Source: Henckelia pumila
Lineage: Eukaryota; Streptophyta; Magnoliopsida; Lamiales; Gesneriaceae
Assembly: GCF_033568475.1 (NCBI RefSeq)
Contig: NC_133123.1
Coordinates: 19,578,622 to 19,642,621, forward strand
Direction: 5' to 3'
Length of the DNA: 64,000 bases
A program made the translations under genes and the position numbers. The notes beneath the pieces are model-generated. The model worked only from the letters and a program-made list of their open reading frames with translations. It was not told where the DNA came from and made no database searches. Shown here in pieces: positions 20,648-32,319 of the stretch (position 1 is the stretch's first letter; every line of letters starts with the position of its first letter).

Positions 20648-20866
20648 TAGGGGTGGGTTTTCGGTATACCGTATCAAAAATATCGGTATGAAAAAAGTTC
20701 ATACCGGTACCGATACTGAAATTTCGAAATTTTGATATAGAAAAAATCCATATTGATACCGTATAAATACTAAAAAAATTCCGTATACTGAAAAATATCT
20801 GTATATCGAAAATTTTTTGGTACGTATGCCGAAAACTCGGTATTTTGAATTCGGTATGTCAGCCCA
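20648..20866. mobile_element. hAT-type MITE with 8-bp TSD
   Basis: A 219-bp element bounded by TAGGGGTGGG and the inverted-like end ...CAGCCCA, with the 8-bp duplication CTATCACC on both sides (20640-20647 and 20867-20874). The interior is built of 'cggtat(a)ccg' repeats ('ttcggtataccgta', 'accggtaccgata'). Eight-base duplications and (C)AGGGGTGG-type ends are diagnostic of hAT. Confidence 0.9.
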
Positions 20867-20874
20867 CTATCACC

Positions 20875-21425
20875 TATTTTCAAATACATGTTTCATTGCA
20901 TGTTGTTCTTATATGTTTCATTTCATGTTATCTTATGTTAATTAATATCTTGTTTTATCTTTTACATTATCATGCATCATCATAATAAATATTCTGATAA
21001 ATTCTTAAATCATGGCATAACCACGTATATATCCATATTTTGTTTTCTTTTAATCTAATGTTATCTCATGAAACGTTATTTTATATGGATATTAATGAAA
21101 TTATATATTTCAAGATTTGAAAATAATTAAAGGAAAATCACATTAAAGAAATAATCGATTTCCTCATTTTTTTACTGTGGATATAATTTTGAATTATTTC
21201 AAAATTGTTTGATTAAAATTAGAATTTTATTTTAAAGGGATATTATTTGTTAAATGAATGATAAAATATTTTATTACGTCTTGCATGTTTTTCAAATACA
21301 AGAACATAAATTTAATGTGGAACGACATTCATGATAGATTGAATGTTATTTTTGAAGGTAAAATATCTACTTTGTACATATAAGAATTTGAAAAAGTATG
21401 TCTGATTTCTCAATTTCAATTCTTC
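20875..21425. other. AT-rich DNA, nothing recognised
   Basis: No ORF or repeat family could be supported. Confidence 0.5.
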
Positions 21426-21892
21426 TGGATCGATATAGTGGATGGAGTATTACGAGACAGGCAAGGGAGACTTTTATTGGCATTTGGTAAGCAAATCACT
21501 CAACCATTTTCCGTGGTCCATGGTGAACTACTAGAGATCCTGGAAGGGGTAAAGCTATGAGAAGAACTTTAGTAATGTCCAGTTAGCGCAGACTCTTTAT
21601 TAGCAGTGAAACTTTATTAGCAGTGAAAGCAATCACAGCCCCTTAGGAGGATTTGGGATATAGTGCAGTTTGTGCAGATGAAATCAGAAAGCACCTTCTT
21701 GATCCTCCAATTTCAAATTTTATTCATGTAATGCGTTCGGCCAATTTTGTGGCCCATAGTGTTGCTTGTTTTGATTCTTCCTTCCATTCACCTTTTATTT
21801 GAATGAATGATGAGTTTTTCTTATGACTGGTTGATCTTTTGATGAATGATTATCATTAATAAATTTTACAAGTTCTCCCTTAAAAAAAAGTT
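21426..21892 (+). pseudogene. LINE 3' end: RNase H-like (RVT_3) remnant and tail
   Basis: Broken reading frames translate as DRQGRLLLAFGKQITQPFSV, then VHGELLEILEGVK, and later NFIHVMRSANFVAHSVACF. This is the order of the RNase H-like domain that ends plant LINE/non-LTR open reading frames (…VxRxxNxVAH…). After the last stop comes a short 3' region ending 'aagttctcccttaaaaaaaa' at about 21890, the typical LINE tail. The reverse transcriptase and endonuclease parts are absent, consistent with 5' truncation on insertion. Confidence 0.75.
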
Positions 21893-22143
21893 ATTTATTA
21901 TCATTATTAATGACTTGATTATTTAACCATATTCATTTAAACTTTTTGGGCCCCCATTCTAGGAAAGTCAGGGGTAGTCGAAGATTGAGGCCACCTTTCT
22001 TTTGTATAAAAACCAGGCCCAGGATGCTAGAGATTATATATCAATTATTATCAAGATCGTTTATATACCTTTTTAATTTTCTTTTAGAATAGACCCGCTT
22101 TGCTTCTTGAATCGCATTTGTGATCTGCAATCGACTCGATTAG

Positions 22144-22498
22144 TTTTAATCTAAATCAACCCCAAAAGTTAGTTCAAGGAGGAGGATTGTCTAAGACCAT
22201 ATATTGAACTCTCAAGAACTCTATTCAATCGATGTAGTACACATCTTAACACCTTCACGCTCAAGAATTAACACCTGGAGTATGGAGATATTAACGAATG
22301 ACCTAAATATAGGCAACCCAATTATGGGCGATCCAACATATAATGATGGTCTGGGCTGGGTTGAGCTTGGATACCATGTTAAGAAATGCATTTGGATCTA
22401 ACTCAACCTCTAAGCTAGCTCAAGAAGGAAGAGTTGTTCAAGACCATATATTGAACCTCCAAAAACTCTATCCAATCGACGTGAGACACATCTTAACT
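22144..22498 (-). mobile_element. TRIM (terminal-repeat retrotransposon in miniature)
   Basis: Two direct repeats, about 22144-22251 and 22377-22498, share 'aaggagg...gattgtctaaga' / 'gaccatatattgaac' and end 'cacatcttaac'. The second starts TGTTAAGAAATGC. Between them is about 125 bp. Next to the right repeat, the minus strand reads TGGTATCCAAGCTC, a primer-binding site. The element is therefore a minus-strand TRIM of about 355 bp. The left repeat lacks its first bases and the outer CA of the right repeat has mutated, so it is old. No TSD is evident. Confidence 0.75.
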
Positions 22499-22957
22499 AG
22501 CAATATCCACTCGTCGTTGTTCGTAACATCTCGAGATTAAGTATAGAATAAAATTTCAATATTTTGTACATGTCGAATTTCATTAGATATATGATCTCAA
22601 ATCTCAATACTTTAATTTGGACCATGTGAGTGTCTCATACCCTAGCTAGGACGATCATCCAATATTTGAAGCCCTTTTGTTGCAACTTATTTTCCAAAGG
22701 CAAAATAGAAAGAAAAGGCCTACATGACACCTCACAAATTAAAAAAGTGTTCTCAGTTCATGAAAACGTAATTACAAGATGAGTAAAAATGTAAATGCAT
22801 ATTGCATTGGCTTTTAAACCAAACCATATGTCATAATATATGGAATACAACCTAAAAAAAAAAAAGAATATATTTTCCAGTAGCCTAAATTAAACGTAAC
22901 ACACATTTTAAGAGACAAATTCAAAATCCCAAGTGAAAATGAGTTTTGTAATTTGTA
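22499..22957. other. 3' flank of the ROH1-like gene
   Basis: AT-rich sequence that probably includes the 3' UTR of the minus-strand gene ending at 22958. No poly(A) signal stands out and no other feature is recognised. Confidence 0.5.
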
Positions 22958-24214
22958 TCAATATGGAACTGGAGTGGATAATTTAGAAACTGGATCAAGA
23001 ACATCAAGAACCTCTGCTCTACTCCTCACAATCCTATGAAACACTTCTCTCACTTGTTGCTGCAGCGGCCCCAGCCCTTCCTCCATCTTCTCACATATCT
23101 CCGCCAGCTCCGCCACCTGCGACGCCACCGACGCCGCCTTCTCCTCCTCCATCGGAAACACAAAGGAATCGGAGAACTCCACAAGGGACTGTGCCAGCTT
23201 CTCCATTCTCTGTACCTCTTCCAACAATCCAGCATTCCCTTTCTTCTCCTTCTTCTTCCAATCCTCGCCGATTTTGTCTTGCAGAGAAACCAGAGGTTGC
23301 GCCCATGCCAACTGCTTCGGGACGGGCAAATGTGTGGCCAACCCGGTTCGTTCTTGGCAAGGGATTGCTGCCACCAAAGCCCACATCACGAACACAAGGA
23401 TCGTGCTCATTATGTAAACCGGCAGAGCCAAACCGGTTGATTCGCCGCCGCGAGGGGCGGCGAGGTTCGCTGACATGGCCTGAATCTGTTTCGCGGATGA
23501 CCAAGATTTGGCCACGGACCAGGACAAAGAGCTGAAGTTCCTCCCGTTCCGATCCTTGTTATTCGCGGCGGCGGCCCCGCCGCGTCGGCCGAAAGACCAT
23601 GATCTCTCCGCCGATTTGCCGTGAACGTTCCCGTTGCCGGCGTTCTCCTTGTCGTCGAGAAGCAAAGATGCCAACAAAGTGGTGAGCGCCTTCCGAGCCC
23701 GCCTCACCTGTCCTTCCCCGATCGGACTCTGCTGCAACGCCGTCACAGCGATCTGCGCCAGTTTCTGCCAGTGGCGAACAAGCTCCACGCCGTGAGTGAC
23801 GGCGTTGCAGACATCAAGCGCCTTGATCGATCTTTCCAGGAGATCAGGGATCAAGCGATCCAGCGGAGGCCGCGTAAACTGAGTCGTATCACGACCCGAC
23901 ACGAGAACCGCCTTGAATTCGGCCTCGCAGCAAAGGAAGGCGTCGAGAAGATTACGGAACCAGGAAATGGAGAGGAGCGGGGGAATGCAAATAGCTTTTT
24001 CCGTCATAGGTGAGTCAGTGGTCTCGGCGGCGGACTTGGCAGACGAAGGTTGATCTTCGGAGGCGGCGGCGAAAAGGCCGGAAAACAGATCGGCGACGTT
24101 CTTTTGGAAGAGTTCGAGGTCTTCAAGCTCTTGGTCGTTATCCATGGCGGTGACCTGGTTGCGGCGGATGCTGATAAGATTAAGGAAGGATCCTTGATTA
24201 TCGGCGGTCGGCAT
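22958..24214 (-). CDS. ROH1/BYPASS1-like protein (DUF793 family)
   Basis: A single uninterrupted minus-strand ORF of 418 residues from the ATG at 24214. An in-frame ATG four codons upstream (24226) gives 422. I prefer the internal start because the family begins MP(A/T)xDxQGSFLxxISIRRNQ. Family marks in order are the N-terminal QGSFLNLISIRRNQV and the helical region ISWFRNLLDAFLCCEAEFKA. Next come RRARKALTTLLASLLLDDKE, then RSWSFGRR and SWSSAKQIQAMSANLAAPRG. A hydrophobic segment (about residues 264-284, YIMSTILVFVMWALVAAIP) follows, then a C-terminal coiled-coil region ending QVREVFHRIVRSR. ROH1 proteins bind exocyst EXO70 and affect secretion and seed-coat mucilage; BYPASS1 relatives act in root-derived signalling. 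Length matches the family. The gene is intronless and much more GC-rich than its surroundings. It looks intact. Confidence 0.9.
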   Translation of the reverse strand: MPTADNQGSFLNLISIRRNQVTAMDNDQELEDLELFQKNVADLFSGLFAAASEDQPSSAKSAAETTDSPMTEKAICIPPLLSISWFRNLLDAFLCCEAEFKAVLVSGRDTTQFTRPPLDRLIPDLLERSIKALDVCNAVTHGVELVRHWQKLAQIAVTALQQSPIGEGQVRRARKALTTLLASLLLDDKENAGNGNVHGKSAERSWSFGRRGGAAAANNKDRNGRNFSSLSWSVAKSWSSAKQIQAMSANLAAPRGGESTGLALPVYIMSTILVFVMWALVAAIPCQERTGLATHLPVPKQLAWAQPLVSLQDKIGEDWKKKEKKGNAGLLEEVQRMEKLAQSLVEFSDSFVFPMEEEKAASVASQVAELAEICEKMEEGLGPLQQQVREVFHRIVRSRAEVLDVLDPVSKLSTPVPY

Positions 24215-24530
24215 TTTTTGATACACAAATAATGGAAAAGGAAGATGGGAATGGAATTCAAGAAAACAAAAGAGAGGTGTGGCAGTTATTACGTTGACTG
24301 CTATTGGTGGTTAAGCCCAACATGACCGTTTGTCGTTTCGCTCCACTTCCTTCTTTTTATCCTTATTATAATAATAATAAGTAATAACGCTACATACGTT
24401 AATTAATTTGTGAAAATCAGCAAATTAAACCATGCTCATTTGACTGTTGACCTTATAAATAAATTATTACAATTTGGTCAGACCTCAAATATTATTAATA
24501 TTAGCGATTGAGGCACACGTGATGCGTGTG
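24215..24530 (-). promoter_or_regulatory. Probable 5' leader and promoter region of the ROH1-like gene
   Basis: A short leader lies upstream of the ATG. Further out (24285-24300) is 'ttacgttgactgc', containing a TTGAC W-box core, and at about 24363-24382 a (TAA)n stretch that could serve as an AT-rich core promoter. No clear TATA box could be chosen. Confidence 0.3.
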
Positions 24531-26869
24531 CGAAATTATGTTTACAGTTGTGTATTGGATTTTCAAGCATTTAAGACTCTTAAACCAATATTTTCAGAAG
24601 TAACACTTGGACACACATAAAGAACGATAATCATGACTTAAATTTCCTAATCCAACATAAACCAACACAAAAAAATTGCTTAGACTCCTATTCTAGCAAA
24701 AATGAACAAAAAAAAAAAAATCAATAATAGTACAACACCTTTAGTAAAGTAGCATCCAATGTAGACGAACCTCTATACATGTGAAAAAGGCTGTTAGCAA
24801 TGGATTTCTCCTCAAACACAATACAAAATCGTTTTTGATTATTCTTCTATCACTATCAACATCAAACAAACTAAAAATCCCTCGATATGCAAATCTTTAA
24901 ACTGACAATTTATTAATGGTTGATTGTTGACAAGATTAGCTTAAATTCTCACATGCAACCTCGCTCCAGCAAGAACAATCAATGGTCAATCTACTCGGGA
25001 AGAGAAAAATCTAGATTTTAAGAAAAATAAGAAATTTGCTCCAAATTTTCCGTAAAGGAGCGGGAAAATATTGAGAAAGAAAAATGAGAATGTTGGTCCA
25101 ACTTTACCAGAGTTTGAACACCAAACTAAAAATGGTAAGAAATATGGATTGCATATAAACACTAACCGAAAAAAAGTTGTAAGATATGAAGCACACAAAA
25201 ATTTGAAAGCAAGCATTAAAATCCAACAAACAAAATTTCAAGACAATGCTATAGTTTTCTTATTGGATATTTTCACAAACTTTAATACCATAAAATCCAA
25301 ATACACATTTTAAAAAACAGCCTCAAATTCATGGTTATTTTTGTAGACGTGAACATAAATTTGAATTTGACTTAAATTACGAATAAAACAATAATATAAA
25401 TGATGCAATGGAAATTAAATTCTGAAACTTAGCGTAGTTGAAGAGTTAATCAAGAGAGTGACATGCAGCACCGTCGGATATATAATCGATTTTGGTTTGG
25501 TTTTTTTCCCTGTTTATGCAGAAGATCGTAACCCAGTGAATATCGTCAAAAAAATTGGTTTTACAGCCATTCTGAAACATAAACTATAGGTTGTAGCCAA
25601 TTATAGGTTTAACACTTGCCTACCCTCAATCATTTGAATGTGCTTCAAATTAAAATAATGAAATTTCAATCTTTTAGTGCAAATTTCTAACTATCATTCA
25701 CCATTTCAGAACTTAAAGTAGCGAGCCCACCTTCAAAATATCCAGCCCACCTTCAAAATAAACAAAAAAATGAAAAGCAAGTTTAGGCTACTAACAAAAC
25801 TACAAAAGCAGGAATAATACATAAAGTTACATAAAAGAACGTATAAATCATTTTTCCTGGTATATAAAAAAAGGACACTTGTGATATGAAACCATATAGG
25901 TAAACATAACATATTTCAGGTCTTCAGCTTGCCTTCTCTTTGTGAAATCAAACAAATTGAAATAATCCGAAGTTTTATCTGCTTTGTGAAAATCTATTTC
26001 CAATTGCGAGAATAACGCTGAATGAAAAGGTGCAACTTTTCATACAAATTAATGCAAGAAATATAAATGACGCTCACACATAAACAAACATTGATAAATT
26101 TATAAAATATTCACTAAACCATATAAAGAGACTTAAAACTTGTGATGACAAAAATGTGATGTTCATGTTGGTTCTTTCCAAGAACTTTTAAGTAGACCAC
26201 AAACAACCACGAAAAATCAAATTGGATTGCCCATTAACTTCTTGAACCTGCATGAGATTTGAACATGATACATAAGTATATTACCCCTTTTTCTATTGCT
26301 ACGACATGCGAGTTTACATTATAAACATATAATTGAAAATAACATATGCAAAGCAAAAAAAATTTGTGACCTAAATATTTAGTGCTTAAATCAGGGATAA
26401 CAAACTAATACCATCAAACAATTTTATTACATGAGAATAAAATGAAAATAAAGCATCCAACTTACATGTACCTCCAACCATCCCGCAATTTCATTACTTA
26501 TCATGATATCAAACTAATACCTCCAAAAATTTGATTACATGAGAATTAAAATGGAAATAAAACCTCTAACTTACCCGTACGGAAATACCTTTAATCCCCC
26601 AATAGCTTGATTACAACATTTTGATTACAAACTAATACCTCTAACAATTGATTACTCATTGATTAATTGGAGATACTTAATATTCTCCACAATTTTGAAG
26701 CTCTAATTTTGAAGCTCAATAAAATAGAAGGTCTACTTATTTTGGTTTTTATTGCAATAATGGCTCAGTTTGTAGTTTCATTGAAATATTAAACACATCT
26801 ATTACATCGCACTAAGTGAATAAAAATTATAACAACTTTGCATACACTAAAAGAAGTATTTACTATCCC
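24531..26869. other. Gene-poor intergenic DNA
   Basis: No gene is supported. A small tandem duplication ('cccaccttcaaaatatccag', twice) lies at about 25727-25760. A diverged tandem repeat ('aaactaatacc...ttgattacatgaga...') occurs three times between about 26398 and 26660. The open frames at 24986-25313 are AT-rich and mutually antisense, with no recognised motif. Confidence 0.5.
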
Positions 26870-26874
26870 ATACG

Positions 26875-26993
26875 TTTGGTCCTATCCCAGTAACAAGTTT
26901 AGGGGAAATGAAGTATACTCTTGTGATTGTTGATGACTACTCTCGATTCACCCGAGTCACTTTTCTAAAATTTAAAGACCAAACTGCTTCCCA
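26875..26993 (+). pseudogene. Copia integrase, N-terminal part of the core
   Basis: The frame starts FGPIPVTSLGEMKYTLVIVD and continues DYSRFTRVTFLKFKDQTAS, the start of the integrase catalytic core with its first acidic residue. It is interrupted by the CACTA-type element at 26994. The upstream zinc-binding region is missing. Confidence 0.85.
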
Positions 26994-27009
26994 CACTACA
27001 AGAAAAACG

Positions 27010-27250
27010 GAAAAAGACAACGGATTTTATCCGTTGTCGTAGGGAGTGAAAAACTGTTGTAACTATTGGTGTTGTCAAAACTGTGCCCCTACGACAATGG
27101 ATAAAATCCGTTGTCGTTGACACAAATCCGTTGTCTTTGAGAAAAACGACAACGGATTTTATCTGTTGTCGTAGGGCATGCTTTTTACAACACCATTAGT
27201 TACAACAGTTTTAGACCCCCTACGACAACGGATAAAATTCGTTGTATTTT
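27010..27250. repeat. Left subterminal repeat array of the Pack-CACTA
   Basis: 'acaacggattttatccgttg' and its variants recur in alternating orientation together with 'gttgtcgtagg' and 'cctacgac'. The matching array at the other end is 32585-32830. In CACTA elements these are transposase-protein binding sites; that role is inferred here. Confidence 0.8.
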
Positions 27251-27413
27251 TTTATATAAAAAACAAAAAAAAATAAAAAAATTTATATAAATTTTAATAT
27301 TATAAATAAACCAAAATTTAAAATTTCATAACAAAATTTAATATACAATTTGTTAGTATTACAAATCACTCGAAATTAAAATTCTAATTCAATGCATACT
27401 ACAAAAAAAAAAA

Positions 27414-27503
27414 TCGAAGTGGTGGTCCGACCCTTTGCATCCTTGATGGTGTAATTAGCTCCAGCTCACATCAAGTAGTCTTCGATCATCGGTTTATTAC
27501 CCT
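27414..27503 (-). pseudogene. Captured ankyrin-repeat exon (possibly LTD/GDC1-like)
   Basis: After the acceptor TCTGTTTCAG on the minus strand, the frame reads EGNKPMIEDYLM-stop-AGANYTIKDAKGRT, an ankyrin-repeat consensus with one in-frame stop. The wording is closest to the ankyrin region that I associate with the chloroplast protein LTD/GDC1, but that assignment is tentative. The upstream intron boundary is kept, so genomic DNA rather than cDNA was captured. Confidence 0.45.
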
Positions 27504-29950
27504 CTGAAACAGACATCAATAACAAAAGTTAAATAAACTTGAAAAACAAAGTCTACCAGTTATCATTTTCACATTTACTCAAAGATTCAATGCCCTTCTT
27601 ATAGTTTTCGCGTTATCATGTGCTTCTTAAACTTGTAAAAGGAATTTGATTATGAATAACTTAATTATAGAAACTATGTTATAATTATAATAGACCAGGA
27701 AGAAAGAGAGATTCTCCTCTTTAATGATGAGCTGATAACTTGTACAGGATTGGGGATATGATAGAAATCATAGAAAACATGGGAATATTCATTTTTTTAT
27801 CAGAAATTCAAATATACATAAAAACTCACTGGTGACAGGTCAGAGTTTAGAAATAATTTCAGGGAATTTGGAAAAGAACATAAGAGGCAGTCTAAGATGG
27901 GTTGTTCTAATGGTGTTGTTCACAATTTTTCTCTTGTTTCTGCCAAAAGAAATCCGTAGATTGAATTGTTGCTCCCAACATATTACATGGTAGCAAAATA
28001 ATCACAAGATAAAATAAAATAGCAGCTAGCATATAGCTAAAGTGAGTTCCTAGAAGGCATTAATATATCTATTATATGCCTAGAAAAACAACAAACAAAA
28101 ATCATATGCATTTAGTGAAGACATATCTACATTGAACATTTCTGCAAAAATTAGGCATTAAAATGACTATGAACATAGAGCAGCAGTTGCATCAATTAAT
28201 CACCGCCATGCAAGCAATAATTACCCATACTTCATGCATAAAAAAAGGAAATGTTCTTTGAAACAACTCTCATATAGAAAGAAAAGTTCTACTTTAGAAA
28301 ACTATGATGAGACTAAAGGAAAATACCAAGTAAAGATCGATGGAAACTAACTCATGCACTGCCAATGCCTTTAAGAAGCTGGTTATGAATTAATAACCCC
28401 TTGCTGCAACCTCAAATGGACGACTTAATTTGAAAAGTTGCTGTAGTAAAGTAAGGTAAAAGCAACACACTCTCAGAACATTGCAATAAAGTTTATTTAA
28501 CAAGCAAAGAGGTATTGCTATTGCGGTCAAGGAGAGTGAAAAATTACCTATCGTCATTTGAGCTCGAACAGTGAGAAACCTAAAATCACTGCAATGCACC
28601 ATTAACAACAGAGAATCGGATTATGCAACAAAAAGCCAACAGAATTCGGAGTTTCTTAATTTCAAATTTTCACGAAACCAAATCTTCCACCTAAATTACC
28701 AAATCATCCTTATTTTCTCCAGCGAGCACTGGAACAAGAAGATCAGCAAGAGAACTGTCATTATAAGCTTTATTTTCTTCTAGCCTCTCTGATTAATCTG
28801 GGCACCACTAACCAAAATACAGCCTGCAATAGCACCATGAATATTGTGGAAGCTCAATTTTGTTGATATCTATGATTCCCTCTATTTAAATTGTTAGTAA
28901 AAGCATACAAGTGAAAATTCTAACACATAGCACTATTTTATGGGGAGAAAACCAGCATGTGAAGTGTTTGAATGATCTCCAATTTTAAAGTCCAGGAACC
29001 CATCCTGCTCGACTCTCTTCAGTTTGAAAATATTGAGATGATCACTGGAATTCTAGCAGTAACGAAGTCAAATCTCAATATACATGCTTGTATCATGCAT
29101 ATCTAATAAGCAGAGTGACCATAATAAGCAGCATAGATACATCAAATAAATAAATGGAAAAAGTAATCATGAAATGCTTTCAAGGATCTGAGTTTCCGTG
29201 TGAATCCAATAAGCATGAATCCACAAGCAAAGACGTACACTTCCACCAAACAAAAGTTCAAGTAATTACTGTTTTTTCTTAAATATTCCATATATACATA
29301 TACATTTTTTGTCAAAAAACAAGAATTGAAATAAATGAATTTCTTTAGCATGAATAAATATTTATTATAATTAAATCATGAACACTATCGATATCTTATA
29401 TGAAATTTGAGATTTCGATGCCACGAAATGGTAATAAATGAGCTGGGTAGACTTAGGTGTTCAAATCATTTTAAGAAATTTGACTTGAAGACTCATGGGG
29501 GTGTCACAATAGACCCAAATAGTACTAAAGGTCAACTTTCCAAGGTCAACCAGGAGTGAGCTGTAAGCCTGCATGCATATCCAATCAAACTCATTAATTA
29601 TGAGGAGTTTAAGATATTTTGTCCCATAATAATACCGCTAAAAATTCAAATAATAAATTATTTTCCATTTACTGCCATGCTTAGAAAATATGTATTTAAA
29701 TTCATCAATTAATAAATCAAAACATCATTTATATTTATATATTATCTAATCATCCTTATTAATGCATCATGGTCACTAAGTAAGACAAAAGAATGGCTTG
29801 AAGGCAATAAGAGTGACCATAATAAGCAGCATAGTGCAAGCATGTTCCCCCCTTGACTGAATTCAAACATTAAAATCTGTCTCCAAAATCCCAAGTTAAT
29901 GATACCGAAAACTTGTAAATGCATAGAAGATGCTTATTAGACATACATAC
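27504..29950. other. Pack-CACTA interior, captured DNA of unknown origin
   Basis: Moderately AT-rich sequence that looks like introns or UTRs. No motif is recognised. Several short open frames (28390-28783) do not resemble known proteins. Confidence 0.4.
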
Positions 29951-30016
29951 ATTGTCACCAGCTTCAATTAGCTTTTTAACACAGGAGATCTTTCCATGCA
30001 TTGCGCCAACATAATA
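29951..30016 (-). pseudogene. Captured ankyrin exon of an XB3/XBAT-type E3 ligase
   Basis: The minus-strand frame gives AMHGKISCVKKLIEAGDNV and is followed directly by a donor GTATGT. The sequence AMHGKISCVKKL(I/V)E.GA.. is characteristic of the ankyrin region of XB3/XBAT31-33-like RING E3 ligases. No RING domain or other exon of the gene is present, so no ligase could be made from it. Confidence 0.75.
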
Positions 30017-30297
30017 TAAGCATGAAAATTGAAAGCTTTGGAACCACTTGAAAATTAAAGGAAGAAAGACTACAAGACAATAGTTTAGCCCTTCGCTCCT
30101 GCACACACAAAAAAAAACACAAGAAGAAGGCAGATTATATATTGCTATGCTATTGGTAAAGCCATTCATCTCATTAAACAGATGTAAATAATACACGGTC
30201 AAATAAAGCCGCAAGAATTTACAACCTAATTTTCCAGACTAACTCAGAAGTCAGAATCACAGTATTAATTAATGACAAATGAAGATAACAAATGAAT

Positions 30298-30621
30298 TCA
30301 ACTATCTGAATATAGGCAGCCAAGGAAATAAAAGAATACATATTTTCTTGCCCTAGAAACCCCTAGCCAATATCTGAATATGTGGTTGAACGAATCTATT
30401 AAACAACACTTATGAGATTGCAAATACCTGTTGTTGTAATAAGTCTTGTTCATTTCTCTCTTTGGCATTCCATTAGAATGAAATAAGATTCTCGTCCTCC
30501 TACTAGCAGCAGCACTCCGAGGACTTTTGAGGGGAAAGGGTAGTCCAAAGTGATAATTCCCACACAACTTAACTCTTCTTCTCTGAGCAGATTCAAAAAT
30601 TCGTTTAACATCCTCAAGCAT
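30298..30621 (-). pseudogene. Unrecognised open segment inside the Pack-CACTA
   Basis: An open frame of 107 codons. Its first half is protein-like and basic (DVKRIFESAQRRRVKLCGNY, then FPLKSPRSAAASRRTRI); the second half looks like intron read-through. No domain is recognised. Same orientation as the other captured pieces. Confidence 0.35.
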
Positions 30622-30958
30622 GTTATATTCTAATAAAAAAACAAAAATTAATGAATCAACTGATTACAATTTATCTAACTACAGATCAGTTGCTTTAAGT
30701 GAAAAAGCAAACTTTTAATAAAAACCAAAATATAAAATTTGTAAGTACACTTTCAAATCGACATTAACCAAATCCACAACCTGAAAAACTGGCTGAAGAG
30801 GGGGGAAAAACATCCCAGCCTCTACTCAATTAACAAACAAAAAAATATCAAGCCTGATCGTCTCTCGAGCATTTGCCATTCCTCTATACAGCGGAGTCGC
30901 ACGCAAATCAGAGTGCATAAAACGATACAATTATTTAATAACTAACAAAAATAAAAAG

Positions 30959-31243
30959 TTAACTCACCTCAATCAAATCAATTCCTCCACTAATTTTGAG
31001 ACGAAATGAGGTATGCACGTGAGATTTCACATTTTTTATGATAATATTATCACAAATGAAATCAGGAGGCAAAACAATAGATTGCACCTTGTATCCTATG
31101 CATCCTATGATTGTTGTTGCTAAAATGGTAATCTGACTTCCTTTCAATTTCTTGGCAGACAAATAATTCTCCCTAATAGCATCTCGAAACTCGTTCTCCA
31201 AAAGAGGAATCAGTTCCATATATTGCCAAATACTGAAATTCAT
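30959..31243 (-). pseudogene. Unrecognised open segment inside the Pack-CACTA
   Basis: An open frame of 94 codons with protein-like composition (LIPLLENEFRDAIRENYLSA, then KKLKGSQITILATTIIGCIG and VLPPDFICDNIIIKN). I do not recognise the family. It could be a captured exon and is worth a database search. Confidence 0.4.
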
Positions 31244-31512
31244 TAATGATATCAGATATCATTGACACCAAAACTTCTTGGTTTCGAGGCAGAGCAACTA
31301 AATTCCACAATTCAACAACAATTATCAATCAATCTAGTCACTTTAAAAATTAGATTCTTTAAATCAACTATTTACATGACAATTAGATTGAATTCATCAG
31401 ATGAAAAATGAAAATGAAATGTAGCAAAAATACCAAGATAGCGGAACTTGAGTGATTAAGTTGTTTAATAACTAAATGTGCCCAACTCCTGTGATAGCTA
31501 AATAAAGCAACC

Positions 31513-32010
31513 TGGCAATCTGGATTCTGAAACACAAAGCTCCTTGGCTTGTTCACCAGCAAAAACCCACCACTTGGATTCAATAATCCACCTAAAATCT
31601 GCATAAATTACAGAAAACAAATATAACACCTAATTCTAATCCACAAAAGTTACAGGCTCGGAAGTCGGAAGCCATGGAAAGCAGAATAATACACAAAGCA
31701 ATAACTCGAATGTAAGATACCAAGGCAACAAGCATACTAGAGTAACCAAGATATCAAATTCGAACATGAAAAGCAGAACCAGCAAAATAACCGACGCACA
31801 AACCATAAAACTATAAAATTTTCGTCCGAAAGCTATTAATTTCACCAGATAATAACATTATCAAATCAAAAACTCCAAATAGGAGAAAACAAAACACTCG
31901 AAATTTTGAAAATAATTAGAGTGTTGAGTACTTTCAAAATGGTTGATTTGTCGCAGCCATTTGGCCCAAGGAGCATCCAAAATTCTTGCAAAAATATTTT
32001 ACATAAATTT
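31513..32010 (-). pseudogene. Captured ABCI10 (NAP13)-like ABC ATPase exons
   Basis: Two minus-strand exons are visible. The first (about 32010-31932) encodes FWMLLGPNGCDKSTILK. This is a Walker A motif in which the GCGKST glycine is replaced by Asp. It ends at a GTACTC donor. The second (31598-31513) begins after TTATGCAG and encodes ILGGLLNPSGG...KPRSFVFQNPDCQ (the Q-loop region), ending CAG|GT. Joined by these splice sites the frame is continuous. The words match plastid ABCI10-type energy-coupling ATPases. Signature, Walker B and the C-terminal part are missing and the Walker A change is damaging, so the copy cannot be an active ATPase. Confidence 0.8.
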
Positions 32011-32319
32011 GACCTCCGGAAAGACCATAAAATACATGTACGGATCTGGAATCGAGCTCAACACTGCCAAATATTGAACCAAATCTGATGGAATCGCGAT
32101 GAACAGTAATCGCGCAACAAGGTCACACGAATAGGGTCTTGGTCTTGGCTAGAAATTGGGGAAATGGCTGGGCAAGCTTTAAAATTATCCTGATACTTGA
32201 TAACAACTAGCTCACGACCGGGAAAGGCAAAAATCGATGGTTGATGCTCAGAAATTGGAGCCTTAACTCGCGAGAACAACTTTGGACCAAATGAATCATC
32301 CTCATCACTGACGATACTA

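Noticed and set aside
23036-24013. Several open frames on both strands over the ROH1-like gene
   Set aside because: They are shadow frames of one GC-rich gene. Only the 418-residue minus frame has family motifs.
27018-27250. Hairpin-rich region as a microRNA precursor
   Set aside because: The alternating 'acaacggatttta' units occur at both ends of the Pack-CACTA and are better explained as its subterminal arrays.
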